DNA from: CAITUY01 sp964611575
GTDB taxonomy: Bacteria; Verrucomicrobiota; Kiritimatiellia; CAIKKV01; CAITUY01
Direction of reading: 5' to 3'
Assembly: GCA_964611575.1 (NCBI GenBank)
Contig: CAZTAJ010000005.1
Coordinates: 11,752 to 75,751 of the forward strand
Length of the DNA: 64,000 nt
Shown: in pieces, positions 53,295-61,892 of the stretch
Numbering within the stretch: the stretch's first letter is position 1
Layout: each line of letters begins with the position of its first letter
Notes under the pieces: generated by a model
Database searches by the model: none
The model's input: only the letters and a program-made list of their open reading frames with translations
What the model was told of the DNA's origin: nothing
Made by a program: the position numbers and the translations under genes

Positions 53295-53563
53295 GGCGTG
53301 TTCTTGGACGGGTCCGAGGTCGGGTTCCCGCGCCGGAAGACGCCGACCACCCGGGTTGCGGTAACCTTGTAGCGGGCGAGCAGGCGTTGTGCCCACACGA
53401 ACTCGATCGACAGGATGGCCAACCCCGCGGGGATGACGAGCATGCTGGGCCCGGGGGTGAAGACCATGGCGATGCCGATCAGCACCACGGTGCCGCCGAT
53501 GACCAGGACAATCAGCTTGCGCAGCGGCGCAGGCAGCATGCGCCAGTTAGCGGTCAGTCGCAT
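53291..53563 (-). CDS. PGPGW-family small membrane protein
   Basis: The protein has 90 residues with two membrane segments (about 15-35 and 38-55) joined by the family motif, here TPGPSMLVIPAGLAILSIEFVWA. The function of the family is unknown. The ATG at 53563 has GGAGG seven bases upstream and lies inside the end of the MurU-AmgK gene (17-base overlap), so it is the last gene of that operon. Confidence 0.82.
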   Translation of the reverse strand: MRLTANWRMLPAPLRKLIVLVIGGTVVLIGIAMVFTPGPSMLVIPAGLAILSIEFVWAQRLLARYKVTATRVVGVFRRGNPTSDPSKNTP

Positions 53564-55490
53564 GTGGCGCCTCCACAGTGGGCGGCTGGCGTTCCAGGAA
53601 ATCGGTGAGGACGTCAACCAGCACGGGCATCCGTCCGCAGCATCCGCATGCCCGGAGCAATTCTTTCACGGCGGCGGGAATGTGGCACAGGAAATGGCGC
53701 GTGGCCGGTGAAGCGCCGAGGCGGCCGAAGGCGCCCAGTGCCTGCACCAGGCGCTCGACCGAGGCCACGTCGAACGAGTCGGCCACGGCCCGCCCGCCCG
53801 GGGCGCAGCCGACATAGTGGGTCAGCAGCGCCTGGCGCAGCGAAGCCGGAAGGCCGACATACGGATCGCAAAGGAGCGCCGCCAGGTCGTAGGCGGGAGC
53901 GCCGAACCGCATGCCCTGAAAGTCGATGAGCAGGGGATGCCCGCTCGTGAGGAGCACGTTGCTGGACTGTAGATCGCGGTGTACCAGCGTCTGCGGCACG
54001 CGCAACAGCGGGGGAATGATCCGGTGGAGTTCACGCCGGATGGCCGCGTCCTGGATGGGCGTCGGCCGGATGTGCCGGACGAGGAACTGGTCGTGGAAGA
54101 GGGTCTGCTCCCACTCGTACAAGTGCCGGGAAAACGGCGGGCACAGCGTCAGGCGTCCGCGCCGCGCGGCCCGTGTGGCCCGGTCGTGCAGGGCGATGAT
54201 ATCGGTCAGCACGTCGCGGTAAACGGCTTCGACGCGGGCCGCCGGCCAGCGGGGCACCCGGTCCTGCAGACTGACATCGCCGGCATCCTCCATCACGCAC
54301 GCGCCGGCCGCGGGAAAGTCGAGCAGCACCCGGGGCACGTGCAGCCCGTGTTTCAGCAGAAAACGCGCGTGGGTCGCGTAGAATCCGTTCTCGGCCCGTT
54401 CCGGGGTGTAACGGATCAGGATGGCGGACCGGGAGCCGGAACGGAGGCGGGTGAAGGTGCGGGCCGAACCGCGGGGCGGGAGCGGCAGCACGAGCGTTCG
54501 CTGAAGCGGCCACTTGAGCGCGCCGATGACCCGGTGCAACAGCGGGTCGTCGATGCGGTCCGCCCGCAACGCCATGTAGCTGACCTGGCCGCTGACGGTG
54601 ACGCCCTCGCCGATGATGGCGTCGGTCACGCGGGCGGAGGGGCGCAGGGTGACGTTCTCCCAGAGCACGGTATCGCGGACCTGCGCCTGGGGGTCGATCG
54701 CGCAGCCGGGGCCGGCGGCAACGGAGCCGGTTCCCGGTGCGGGGCGGGCGTGGGCGGCGAAGCGGGCGCCGCGCGCCTGACGGCGCGCGCAGGCGAGCGT
54801 GTCGCGGTGAGCCGCGCGGTAATCCTCGGGTGAGCCGATGTCGGACCAATAGGAGCCTGGAACGGTCACCCCTGCCACGCATTCGCCGTGGCGCATGGCG
54901 GTTTCATACGCGTCGATGAGCGTGGCGAAACCGGTGGGGGGCAGATACCGGAGCAGGTGCGGTGAAACGAGTTGCAGCCCGCAGAACGTGGCGGTGTCCG
55001 GCGCGGCGGGCGTGGCGCTGCGGAACGAGGTGATCAGGCCCCCGGTCGTCTCGACGGTGCGCGGGCCGCGCGCCGGGTCAAGCCACAGCGCGGCGACGGC
55101 GCGGCGATCCGCCATCGCCCGCAGGAGGGGCCGGGGCGAGAGATCGCCGAGCACGTCGGCGTTCATAATCCAGAACGGTCGGTCGGGGTCCGTGAACCAG
55201 GCGGCGCGGACCAACGCGCCGCCCGTGCCGAGAATATCAGGCTCGAACGAGAAGGAGCAGCGCAGGCCGGGCAGGGGGTTCAGGCGCAGGTGATTGAGAA
55301 TCGGGCCGGCGCCATGGTGCAGGTTGATCAGCACGTCCCGGACGCCCCAATCGCGCAACAGACCGAGCACATGCCGGAGCACCGGCGTGCCCCAGACGGG
55401 CACGAGGGGCTTGGGCCGGCACAGGGTCAAGGGCTGCAACCGGGTTCCGAAGCCGGCGGCCAGCACGATGGCGCGTTCAGGGTGTTTCAT
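53547..55490 (-). CDS. MurU-AmgK fusion: MurNAc-1-P uridylyltransferase plus anomeric sugar kinase
   Basis: The protein has 647 residues. Residues 1-240 are a sugar-nucleotide transferase (VLAAGFGTRLQPL, RPKPLVPVWGTPVL, EPDILGTGGAL, NADVLGDL), continued by a beta-helix-like stretch (to about 315, CAIDPQAQV, VTDAIIGEGVTV). Residues about 320-630 are an aminoglycoside-phosphotransferase-fold kinase with LVHRDLQSSNVLL (His about 504) and LIDFQGMRFGAPAYDLAALL, which matches AmgK. In pseudomonads AmgK phosphorylates MurNAc at C1 and MurU makes UDP-MurNAc; here both are fused. It overlaps the NamZ gene by 14 bases. Another hexose substrate is possible. Confidence 0.82.
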   Translation of the reverse strand: MKHPERAIVLAAGFGTRLQPLTLCRPKPLVPVWGTPVLRHVLGLLRDWGVRDVLINLHHGAGPILNHLRLNPLPGLRCSFSFEPDILGTGGALVRAAWFTDPDRPFWIMNADVLGDLSPRPLLRAMADRRAVAALWLDPARGPRTVETTGGLITSFRSATPAAPDTATFCGLQLVSPHLLRYLPPTGFATLIDAYETAMRHGECVAGVTVPGSYWSDIGSPEDYRAAHRDTLACARRQARGARFAAHARPAPGTGSVAAGPGCAIDPQAQVRDTVLWENVTLRPSARVTDAIIGEGVTVSGQVSYMALRADRIDDPLLHRVIGALKWPLQRTLVLPLPPRGSARTFTRLRSGSRSAILIRYTPERAENGFYATHARFLLKHGLHVPRVLLDFPAAGACVMEDAGDVSLQDRVPRWPAARVEAVYRDVLTDIIALHDRATRAARRGRLTLCPPFSRHLYEWEQTLFHDQFLVRHIRPTPIQDAAIRRELHRIIPPLLRVPQTLVHRDLQSSNVLLTSGHPLLIDFQGMRFGAPAYDLAALLCDPYVGLPASLRQALLTHYVGCAPGGRAVADSFDVASVERLVQALGAFGRLGASPATRHFLCHIPAAVKELLRACGCCGRMPVLVDVLTDFLERQPPTVEAPHATDR

Positions 55491-56691
55491 TGTCGTAAAT
55501 CAGACTGCGCCGGCGGTCGGCGGTGAACGTGTGGAGGTCGGCTTGCCAGAGGGCGGCCACGGCAGCCCCGGAGTCGCCCGCTTGCAGGGCCTCGCGCACG
55601 ACGGGGGTTCCAAACAATGTGTCGAAGAAATCAGGCCGGGTGCCCGGCGTGGACCACAACCGGTCCGCGCCGCCGATCGCTTGCGCTGCCGCCAGGATAT
55701 GGACTCCGGTGGTGACCGGCTTGAACCGGGCGTAATCGGTCACGACGAGGCGCATACCGTTCAGGTTCTGTCCGGCATAGAGTCCGGCTCGCGCTTCATA
55801 GCCGCAGGGCTGGAAATCCACGCCTGCAAGGTCGGCGGACTTCAAGCGCCGGATCAGTTCATCGGCGGGCAGCCAGGGGGCCCCGATGAGTTGGAACGAC
55901 TGGGGGGTGCCCGACCCGTAGTCGAGGGCGGGCAGCGCTTCGCCGGCGACGGTGCAGGTGAACAGGGCGCCGCATTCCCAGGAGCGGATGCGGGGCGACG
56001 GGGGCACCCAGGGCGGCCAGCCGGGGCCGGGAATCGCATCGCGCGCGTACCCGCGCATGGGGGCGACGCGGAGGTCCAGGTCCAGCCCGAGCCGGCGGAC
56101 GAGCCAACCGGCCGTTTCGCCCGGGGTCATGCCGTACTGGAAACTGGTGTCCACGAGTCCCACAAAACTGGCGCAGGCCGGCTCGAGCACCGGCCCGTCG
56201 CAGCCGCCGGCGAGGGGGACGGGACGGTCGGCGACGATGACGCGTTTGCCGCATTCGGCGGCGGCTTCGAGGACCAGCCGCAGGGTTGAGACATAGGTGT
56301 AAGGCCTGGCGCCCAGATCCTGAAAATCAACGACCAGCACGTCAACGCCGGCCAGCATGGCGGGTGTGGGACGCCGCGTATCGCCATACAGCGAGTGGAT
56401 GGGGATATCCCAGGCGGCGTGCCGCGAGTCGCGGGTAGTTTCCCCGGCGGCGGCCAGTCCCTCGAACCCGTGTTCCGGCCCGAAGAGGGCGACCAGTTTT
56501 GCATCGGGACATGCATGGAGTCGGTTGGCGCTGAGACGGCCGTCGCGATCGACCGCGGCGCGATGGCTGACCAGGCCGACCCGCGCGCCGGCGATCCAGT
56601 CCCGGTGGGTATCGAGGAGGGTTTCGATACCGCACGCGAAACGCGGTTGGGAAGGGGCGGCCGAAGGTGAAGGGGAGCCGTCGGCCGTCAT
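55477..56691 (-). CDS. namZ: NamZ-like (DUF1343) exo-beta-N-acetylmuramidase
   Basis: The protein has 404 residues. DUF1343 hallmarks are GIETLLDTHRDWIAGARVGLVSH, LVALFGPEHGFEGLAAAGE, PIHSLYGDTRRPTPAML, DVLVVDFQDLGARPYTYVSTL, DRPVPLAGG and GMTPGETAGWL. Characterised members release N-acetylmuramic acid from peptidoglycan fragments. No signal peptide is visible in the first 45 residues, unlike secreted NamZ, so it may act in the cytoplasm on imported fragments. The ATG at 56691 overlaps the kinase stop (ATGA). Genes before and after are coupled to it. Confidence 0.87.
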   Translation of the reverse strand: MTADGSPSPSAAPSQPRFACGIETLLDTHRDWIAGARVGLVSHRAAVDRDGRLSANRLHACPDAKLVALFGPEHGFEGLAAAGETTRDSRHAAWDIPIHSLYGDTRRPTPAMLAGVDVLVVDFQDLGARPYTYVSTLRLVLEAAAECGKRVIVADRPVPLAGGCDGPVLEPACASFVGLVDTSFQYGMTPGETAGWLVRRLGLDLDLRVAPMRGYARDAIPGPGWPPWVPPSPRIRSWECGALFTCTVAGEALPALDYGSGTPQSFQLIGAPWLPADELIRRLKSADLAGVDFQPCGYEARAGLYAGQNLNGMRLVVTDYARFKPVTTGVHILAAAQAIGGADRLWSTPGTRPDFFDTLFGTPVVREALQAGDSGAAVAALWQADLHTFTADRRRSLIYDNETP

Positions 56692-58619
56692 GACGATTTC
56701 TGCTCGAGTGCCCGCCGGACGGCGCCGATGAGTTGTTCGGCCTCGAACGGCTTCTGGAGAAAGCGCCATGGCCCGCGGCTGAGGGCGCTGCGGACGTAAT
56801 CGCGGGAGAATCCGCAGGTCATGATCACCTGGGTGGTGGGATTCTTGGTGAGAAGGGCGCTGAGCACCTCCTGCCCATCCTTGCCGGGCATGATGACATC
56901 GATGATCGCCAGGTCGAGGTGGTCGCCGGTCTTCTCGACCAGGGCGATGGCCTCGTCGGCGCTGCGGGCTTGATGGACCTTGTAACCCGCCTCCTTGAGG
57001 GCCTGGTGGATTTCGGCGCGGAGTGCATCGTCGTCGTCGACCACCAGGATGGAGCCGGTGGTGACGCGCGCGGCGCGTTCGGCATCGCGCTGGGCATCCT
57101 CGCTGGCCTCCGGCATGTACACGGAGAAGGTGGCGCCCTGCGCGGGTTCGCTGACCACCTTGATCCAGCCGTTATAGCGCTGGATGGCGCTGTGCACGAC
57201 GGACAGCCCGAGGCCCACGTGGAGGTCGGACGCCTTTGTGGTGAAGAACGGCTCGAAGAGGTGTTCGAGCGTTTCATGCGACATGCCGACTCCCGTGTCC
57301 TGGATGCGCAACACGGCGTAGGACCCCGGCTTCGCATGCGGGTTCAGTTTGGGGTCGGGCTTGATGAGTTTGAAGCGTTTGGCGCTGATGGTGATGGATC
57401 CGCCGGAGGGCATGGCATCGCTCGCATTCAGGAGCAGGTCCATGAGCATGTCGACCACATGGCTGGGGTCGACACTGACCACCGGCATGCGGGGCGTGTC
57501 GATGAGGTTCATCGCGATATTCCTCTTGTCGAGGGCATCGCGGAGCAAGCCGGCGGCGTTCTGAACGATTTCCCCCAGCGGAACCGCGCGGATATCGAGA
57601 TCGCCTTCGCTGTCGCTGGCGCGGGCCACGCCCAGGATGCGCTTGGTGAGCGAGGCGGCGTGCTCGACGGCGGCCTGGATGCGGCGGACATCCTCGTAGG
57701 CCCGGCTGCCCGGCAGCGTGTACTCCTGCATGGCGGCGACATGGCCGGCGACGATGCCGATGACGTTGCTGAAATCGTGCGAGATGTTGGAGGAAAGGCG
57801 CCCGAGCGCCTGCATCTTCTGCCGGTTCAGAATGCGCTTCTCCATCACCTTGCGGGCCGTGACGTCCTTGAAGACCGCCACGATGCCGAGCAGGCTGCCC
57901 TTGGCATCGTTGATGGGCGAGACCGTGCTGGTGATGGGCCGCTCGATGCCGTCGGCCGACACGAGGAGCAGATCCTCCGGTTCATCGGTCACCGAGGTGT
58001 CCTCGCGGAGGGCGCGGGTTTCGGAGGCTTCCACGGCCTTGTGCGTGCGCTCGTTGACGGTGCGGAAGACCTTGGAGAGGGGCTGGCCCATGGCCTTTTC
58101 GCTCCGCCAGCCCGTCAGGTGTTCGGCCACGGGGTTCATGAACGTGATGGCGCCCTCGACATTGGCGGCGATCACGGCGTCCCCGATGCCATGGAGCACG
58201 GCCTCGAACCAGCGGCGTTGTTCGTCGAGCTGGCGTTCCATGGAGGCGCGATGGCGGGCCGTTTCCAGGGCCACCTCCAGCTCACGCTCGACAAAAGGTT
58301 TGATCAGGTAGCCGTAGGGCGCCGCGGTCTTGGCGCGCGCGAGGGTGGCCTCGTCGGCGTGGGCGGTCAGGAAGACGATGGGGATGCCCAGGTGGGTCTG
58401 GATGCGGGTGGCGGCCTCGATGCCGTCCATGTCGCCCGGGAGCCGGATGTCCATGAGGACGAGGTCGGGATGGGTGGAGGCGGCTAGGGTGATGGCTTCC
58501 TCCCCGGTGCCGGCGATGCCGGTGACGTGGTAGTTCATACCCTTGAGGGTGGCGGCAATGTCTTTGGCGACAATGCCCTCATCCTCAACGACCAACACGC
58601 GTGCCCGGGCGGTTTTCAT
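56688..58619 (-). CDS. Cytoplasmic hybrid histidine kinase (REC-PAS-HisKA-HATPase-REC)
   Basis: The protein has 643 residues and no membrane segment. The first receiver (1-120) has VVEDE and LVLMDIRLPG (D57). A PAS domain follows (about 135-255, VLHGIGDAVIAANVEGAITFMNPVAEHLTGW), then HisKA with NISHDFSN (H281), HATPase (LLLNASDAM, GVGMSHETL, GLGLSVVHSA) and a second receiver (about 515-640, LVVDDDDALR, LAIIDVIMPGKDG). The order suggests a phosphorelay. It is the first gene of the NamZ/MurU-AmgK operon, so it may sense cell-wall turnover. The ATG at 58619 has no clear ribosome-binding site. Confidence 0.88.
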   Translation of the reverse strand: MKTARARVLVVEDEGIVAKDIAATLKGMNYHVTGIAGTGEEAITLAASTHPDLVLMDIRLPGDMDGIEAATRIQTHLGIPIVFLTAHADEATLARAKTAAPYGYLIKPFVERELEVALETARHRASMERQLDEQRRWFEAVLHGIGDAVIAANVEGAITFMNPVAEHLTGWRSEKAMGQPLSKVFRTVNERTHKAVEASETRALREDTSVTDEPEDLLLVSADGIERPITSTVSPINDAKGSLLGIVAVFKDVTARKVMEKRILNRQKMQALGRLSSNISHDFSNVIGIVAGHVAAMQEYTLPGSRAYEDVRRIQAAVEHAASLTKRILGVARASDSEGDLDIRAVPLGEIVQNAAGLLRDALDKRNIAMNLIDTPRMPVVSVDPSHVVDMLMDLLLNASDAMPSGGSITISAKRFKLIKPDPKLNPHAKPGSYAVLRIQDTGVGMSHETLEHLFEPFFTTKASDLHVGLGLSVVHSAIQRYNGWIKVVSEPAQGATFSVYMPEASEDAQRDAERAARVTTGSILVVDDDDALRAEIHQALKEAGYKVHQARSADEAIALVEKTGDHLDLAIIDVIMPGKDGQEVLSALLTKNPTTQVIMTCGFSRDYVRSALSRGPWRFLQKPFEAEQLIGAVRRALEQKSS

Positions 58620-58717
58620 GGACGGGCGCACTATGTCACAGCCGGCCGGAAAAGACAATCGTTCGCCGAGGGCGGCGGGTGGGCCTGCGAGGGACGGCGA
58701 TCGGGCGGGCTCGCGGT

Positions 58718-59017
58718 TCAGTTGGCCTGGAAGTGGGACGGGCGGAACATCAGGCACTTCTTGGGGCAGACGTCGACGCAATGCCCGCAGAGGATGCACG
58801 CGAAATGATTCACGGACCAGGACTTGGGGTCGCGCGACACAACCAGCGCGTTGGCGGGGCAGCGTTTCTGGCAGGCTCCGCAGAAGATGCAGCTGTCGAT
58901 CTCGATATCCAGGTGGCCGCGCGTCCCCGCCGGCAGCTCGCGCTTCACGAACGGGTAGCGCCGTGTGGCGGCCTTGCGGCTGAGATTCTTGAAGAGAGTG
59001 TTCAGCAGGCTTGCCAT
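58718..59017 (-). CDS. echF: Ech hydrogenase ferredoxin-like subunit EchF
   Basis: The protein has 99 residues. Two [4Fe-4S] motifs are visible, CIFCGACQKRCP and CILCGHCVDVCP, as in NuoI and EchF. It carries electrons between ferredoxin and the small hydrogenase subunit. GGAG precedes the ATG at 59017, two bases after the echE stop codon. It is the last gene of the ech operon. Confidence 0.9.
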   Translation of the reverse strand: MASLLNTLFKNLSRKAATRRYPFVKRELPAGTRGHLDIEIDSCIFCGACQKRCPANALVVSRDPKSWSVNHFACILCGHCVDVCPKKCLMFRPSHFQAN

Positions 59018-59019
59018 GG

Positions 59020-60098
59020 TTAGCGCTCCGTGCAACTGATACAGGGGTCGATGGAGAGGACGATCACCGGGACATCCGCCAACTGGCAGCCCGTCAGCAT
59101 GTGCAGCAACGGCGGCAGGTTGGCGAAGGTGGGCGTCCTGGCCCTGAACCGCTCGAGGTTCCGCGTGCCGTTCCCCTTGATGTAGAAGTTCAGTTCACCG
59201 CGCGGTTGTTCGATGCGCGCGAGTGTTTCGCCGGTTGGGTTGCCCTTGAACGGGGTACTCAGGGGGCCGGCGGGCATTGTATTCAGCGCCAGCCGGACCA
59301 GTCGCAGGCATTCATGCAGTTCCCGCACGCGCACCAGGGTCCGGGCATGGCAATCGCCGGCGTGCTCGGTGATCATCGTGAAGGCCAGATCGCCATAGGC
59401 GGCGTAGCCCTTCTCACGCAGGTCCATGGCGAGGCCGCTGGCGCGGGCGACAGGGCCGACGGCGCCCAGTTCGTGCGCCTTATCCTCCGGGAGCGTGCCG
59501 ACGCCCACCAGGCGTTGCTTCACGCTGTAGTCGTCGACCAGGGAGGGCAGGATCTCGTGGAAGTCGCGTTCGACCTGGTCGAGCTGGGGCAGCACCCGCG
59601 CCACCTGCTCGGGGGTGATGTCCTTGCGAACGCCGCCGATGCAGCAGGTGCCGAGCATGATGCGCCCGCCGGCGGTCTGCTCCATGATGTCCAGGATGAT
59701 CTCGCGTGTGCGCCAGAGCTGCATGAACAGGTTCTCGAACCCGAAGGCGTCGGCCAGGAGCCCGAGGGCGAGCAGATGGCTGTGGATGCGGTGCAACTCG
59801 GCCCAGGCGACGCGCAGGTAGCGGGCGCGATCGGGCCCGGAATGTTCATCAGCGACTCGATGCCCTGGCAGTAGTTCTGCGAATGCATGAAACTGCAGAT
59901 GCCGCAGATGCGCTCGACCAGGTAGACATCCTGGATGAAGTCCTTCTTCTCGGCGAGCTTCTCAATGCCCCGGTGGACGTAGCCGACGACCGGGAGGGCC
60001 TCGATGATCTTCTCGTCCTCCATCACGAGGCGCAGCTGGATCGGCTCGGGAAGCACGGGGTGCTGGGGACCGAACGGGATGGTATTGCGGCGAATCAT
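59020..60098 (-). CDS. echE: Ech hydrogenase catalytic [NiFe] subunit EchE, frameshifted
   Basis: The 5' part (from ATG 60098, MIRRNTIPFGPQHPVLPEPI) includes the nickel-ligand motif ERICGICSFMHS. The 3' part (reading from about 59832) includes AWAELHRIHSHLLALGLLADAFG and ends in DPCISCTER, the second nickel-ligand pair. Both cysteine pairs are absent from respiratory NuoD, so this is a true group 4 hydrogenase. The two parts are in different frames: around GGGCCC at 59833-59838 one base appears to be missing (between LMNIP and DRARYL). Either the gene is inactivated or the consensus has an error; the flanking residues stay well conserved. Total length would be about 359 residues. Confidence 0.88.
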
Positions 60099-60505
60099 GA
60101 CGCCTTGTCTCCTTCCGCCGCGGGGGCGGGCGCCTTGGCGCGGATATCGATGCCGATGCCGACCGACTTGTTCAGCGGGGCCAGGGGCGCGCCTTCCGAC
60201 AGGATGAAACGCCCCTTGTAATCGACGGCCATGCCGGACACGGTGATGCCGAAGAGGTCCTGCATTTCGTTCTCGACGATCACGGCCGCGAAAAAGAGGG
60301 GGGAGATGCTGGGCAGCGTTTCTCCGTGAGGCAGGCGGAGTCGGAGGTGGCGCAGCTCGTAGTCCTTGTCGAAATGGTAAAGCACGTCGTGGGCTTCGCC
60401 CAGGTCGGTGCAGGTCATGGTGACAAACCGGTAGCCCTGGTGCTTCAGGGACCAGACCTCCGGGTGCAGGTGCGGCAATGTGATTTCGGTGACAGCGTTC
60501 AGCAT
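60095..60505 (-). CDS. echD: Ech hydrogenase subunit EchD (NuoC-like)
   Basis: The protein has 136 residues. It follows the short NuoC/EchD pattern: YRFVTMTCTDLG near the start, YELRHLRLRLPHGETLPSIS, then ENEMQDLFGITVSGM, equivalent to the ERExxDxFGI motif. It joins small and large subunits in the peripheral arm. The start overlaps echC by seven bases and the stop overlaps echE by four, showing tight coupling. Confidence 0.9.
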   Translation of the reverse strand: MLNAVTEITLPHLHPEVWSLKHQGYRFVTMTCTDLGEAHDVLYHFDKDYELRHLRLRLPHGETLPSISPLFFAAVIVENEMQDLFGITVSGMAVDYKGRFILSEGAPLAPLNKSVGIGIDIRAKAPAPAAEGDKAS

Positions 60506-61020
60506 GGCGCTTGGCCCTCCAGGATCGCGGGTGCGGCAACGGCCGGGGTCGGCGTCCGCATCACCAGCGGCTTCAATGCCGGAACGACCGCGGGACTCTT
60601 CCGCTTGGCCTCCAGGATCGCGGCGGTCTTGACGATGCCGTCGATCATCGCCTCGGGGCGCGGCGGGCAGCCCGGCACGAAGACATCGACCGGGATCACC
60701 TGGTCGATGCCGCCCAGCACGTTGTAGCCGTCCGCAAAGATGCCCCCGGTGGAGGAACAGACGCCCAGGGCGACCACGACCTTGGGGTCGGGGATCTGGT
60801 CGTAGACATTGCGCAGGACGCGCGCGTTGCGGTGGTTCACCGAGCCGGTCACGACGAGTACATCGGCGTGTTTCGGGTTGCCGACGTGCAGGATGCCGAA
60901 CCGCTCCACGTCATACAGGGGCGTCAGGCAGGCCACGAATTCGATGTCGCACCCGTTGCAGCTGTTGCAGTTGAAGTGCACCACCCACGGGGATCGGCTT
61001 AGTTTGGGAGTCGCGCTCAT
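60499..61020 (-). CDS. echC: Ech hydrogenase small subunit EchC (NuoB-like)
   Basis: The protein has 173 residues. The cysteines of the proximal [4Fe-4S] cluster are visible in FNCNSCNGCDIE, ALGVCSSTGGIF and VPGCPPRPEAM. It passes electrons between EchF and the NiFe site. GAGG precedes the ATG at 61020. The last 25 residues (AVVPALKPLVMRTPTPAVAA) are a Pro/Ala-rich extension beyond the usual family end. Confidence 0.92.
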   Translation of the reverse strand: MSATPKLSRSPWVVHFNCNSCNGCDIEFVACLTPLYDVERFGILHVGNPKHADVLVVTGSVNHRNARVLRNVYDQIPDPKVVVALGVCSSTGGIFADGYNVLGGIDQVIPVDVFVPGCPPRPEAMIDGIVKTAAILEAKRKSPAVVPALKPLVMRTPTPAVAAPAILEGQAPC

Positions 61021-61037
61021 GGAGATGGCCTCGCGGT

Positions 61038-61892
61038 TCAGAAGTACAGCCACAGGACATTCGTCAGCGCCAGAGCCAGGACGCCGGTCCACATGAACCG
61101 GAACGTCCAGAGCGTCGTCAGGCGCGCGCACAGATTGTCGATCACGATCATCAGAAAGAAGCAGCCGCAGGCGAGGGTGAACCCGACAACCAGATTCGGC
61201 GTCCAGAAGAGCATGAGGAGGAAGAACAGGATCGCAGTTTCGTAGAAGTGGGCGATTTCGAGGATCGCCAGGTAGGGGCCGGAGTACTCGATGGTGAGCC
61301 CCTTGACCAGTTCCTGGTGGGCATGATGGGAGGTGGCGATGTCGAACGGGGACTTCTGCAGTTTGATGGCGATGACCACCAGGAGCCCGACAAAGAGCAG
61401 CGGCAGGGTGAAGAGCATCGGGCGGGCGGCGCTGAGCGGGGCGCCCAGCAGGAAGCTGCCGTTGACCAGGTAGAGCCCGATCATGAGCAGGACCAGGATC
61501 GGCTCATACGCCACCATCAACATGATTTCACGCTGGCTGCCGATGCGGCTGTAGGGGGAGCGGACGCACATGCCGCCCAGGACGAGCGACAGGGTCGAAA
61601 ACGCAAAGACAAACAGGAACATCAGGCTGTCCTGTCCCAGCACCAGCAGGAGGAAGGCGAGGATCATGAACGCAAGATGGAGGTAGGCGTACATGATCTG
61701 GATGCGGTTGACGACAATCGGTTCCTTGCGGAGCAGTTTGAGCGTGTCATAGAAGGGCTGCAGAACGGGCGGGCCGATCCGCCCCTGGGCGCGGGCCGTG
61801 AGTTTCCGGTCGACGCCCGCGATCAGGGCGCCCCAGAGAGGCGCAAGCACCGCCAGGAAGACGAGCAGGTGGGGAGGGAGGGACAGCGTCAT
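61038..61892 (-). CDS. echB: Ech hydrogenase membrane subunit EchB (NuoH-like)
   Basis: The protein has 284 residues and about eight membrane segments. NuoH/EchB motifs are DRKLTARAQGRIGPPVLQPF, a GSQREIMLMVAYEP loop, and PFDIATSHHAHQELVKGLTIEYSG with the conserved acidic residues of the quinone-like cavity region. It anchors the peripheral arm and takes part in ion translocation. The ATG at 61892 overlaps the echA stop (ATGA). Confidence 0.92.
   Translation of the reverse strand: MTLSLPPHLLVFLAVLAPLWGALIAGVDRKLTARAQGRIGPPVLQPFYDTLKLLRKEPIVVNRIQIMYAYLHLAFMILAFLLLVLGQDSLMFLFVFAFSTLSLVLGGMCVRSPYSRIGSQREIMLMVAYEPILVLLMIGLYLVNGSFLLGAPLSAARPMLFTLPLLFVGLLVVIAIKLQKSPFDIATSHHAHQELVKGLTIEYSGPYLAILEIAHFYETAILFFLLMLFWTPNLVVGFTLACGCFFLMIVIDNLCARLTTLWTFRFMWTGVLALALTNVLWLYF

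Noticed and set aside
59520..60539. A 339-codon frame starting before echE
   Set aside because: Its first 147 codons are out of frame with echD, which covers that stretch; only the part from 60098 is the real start of echE.
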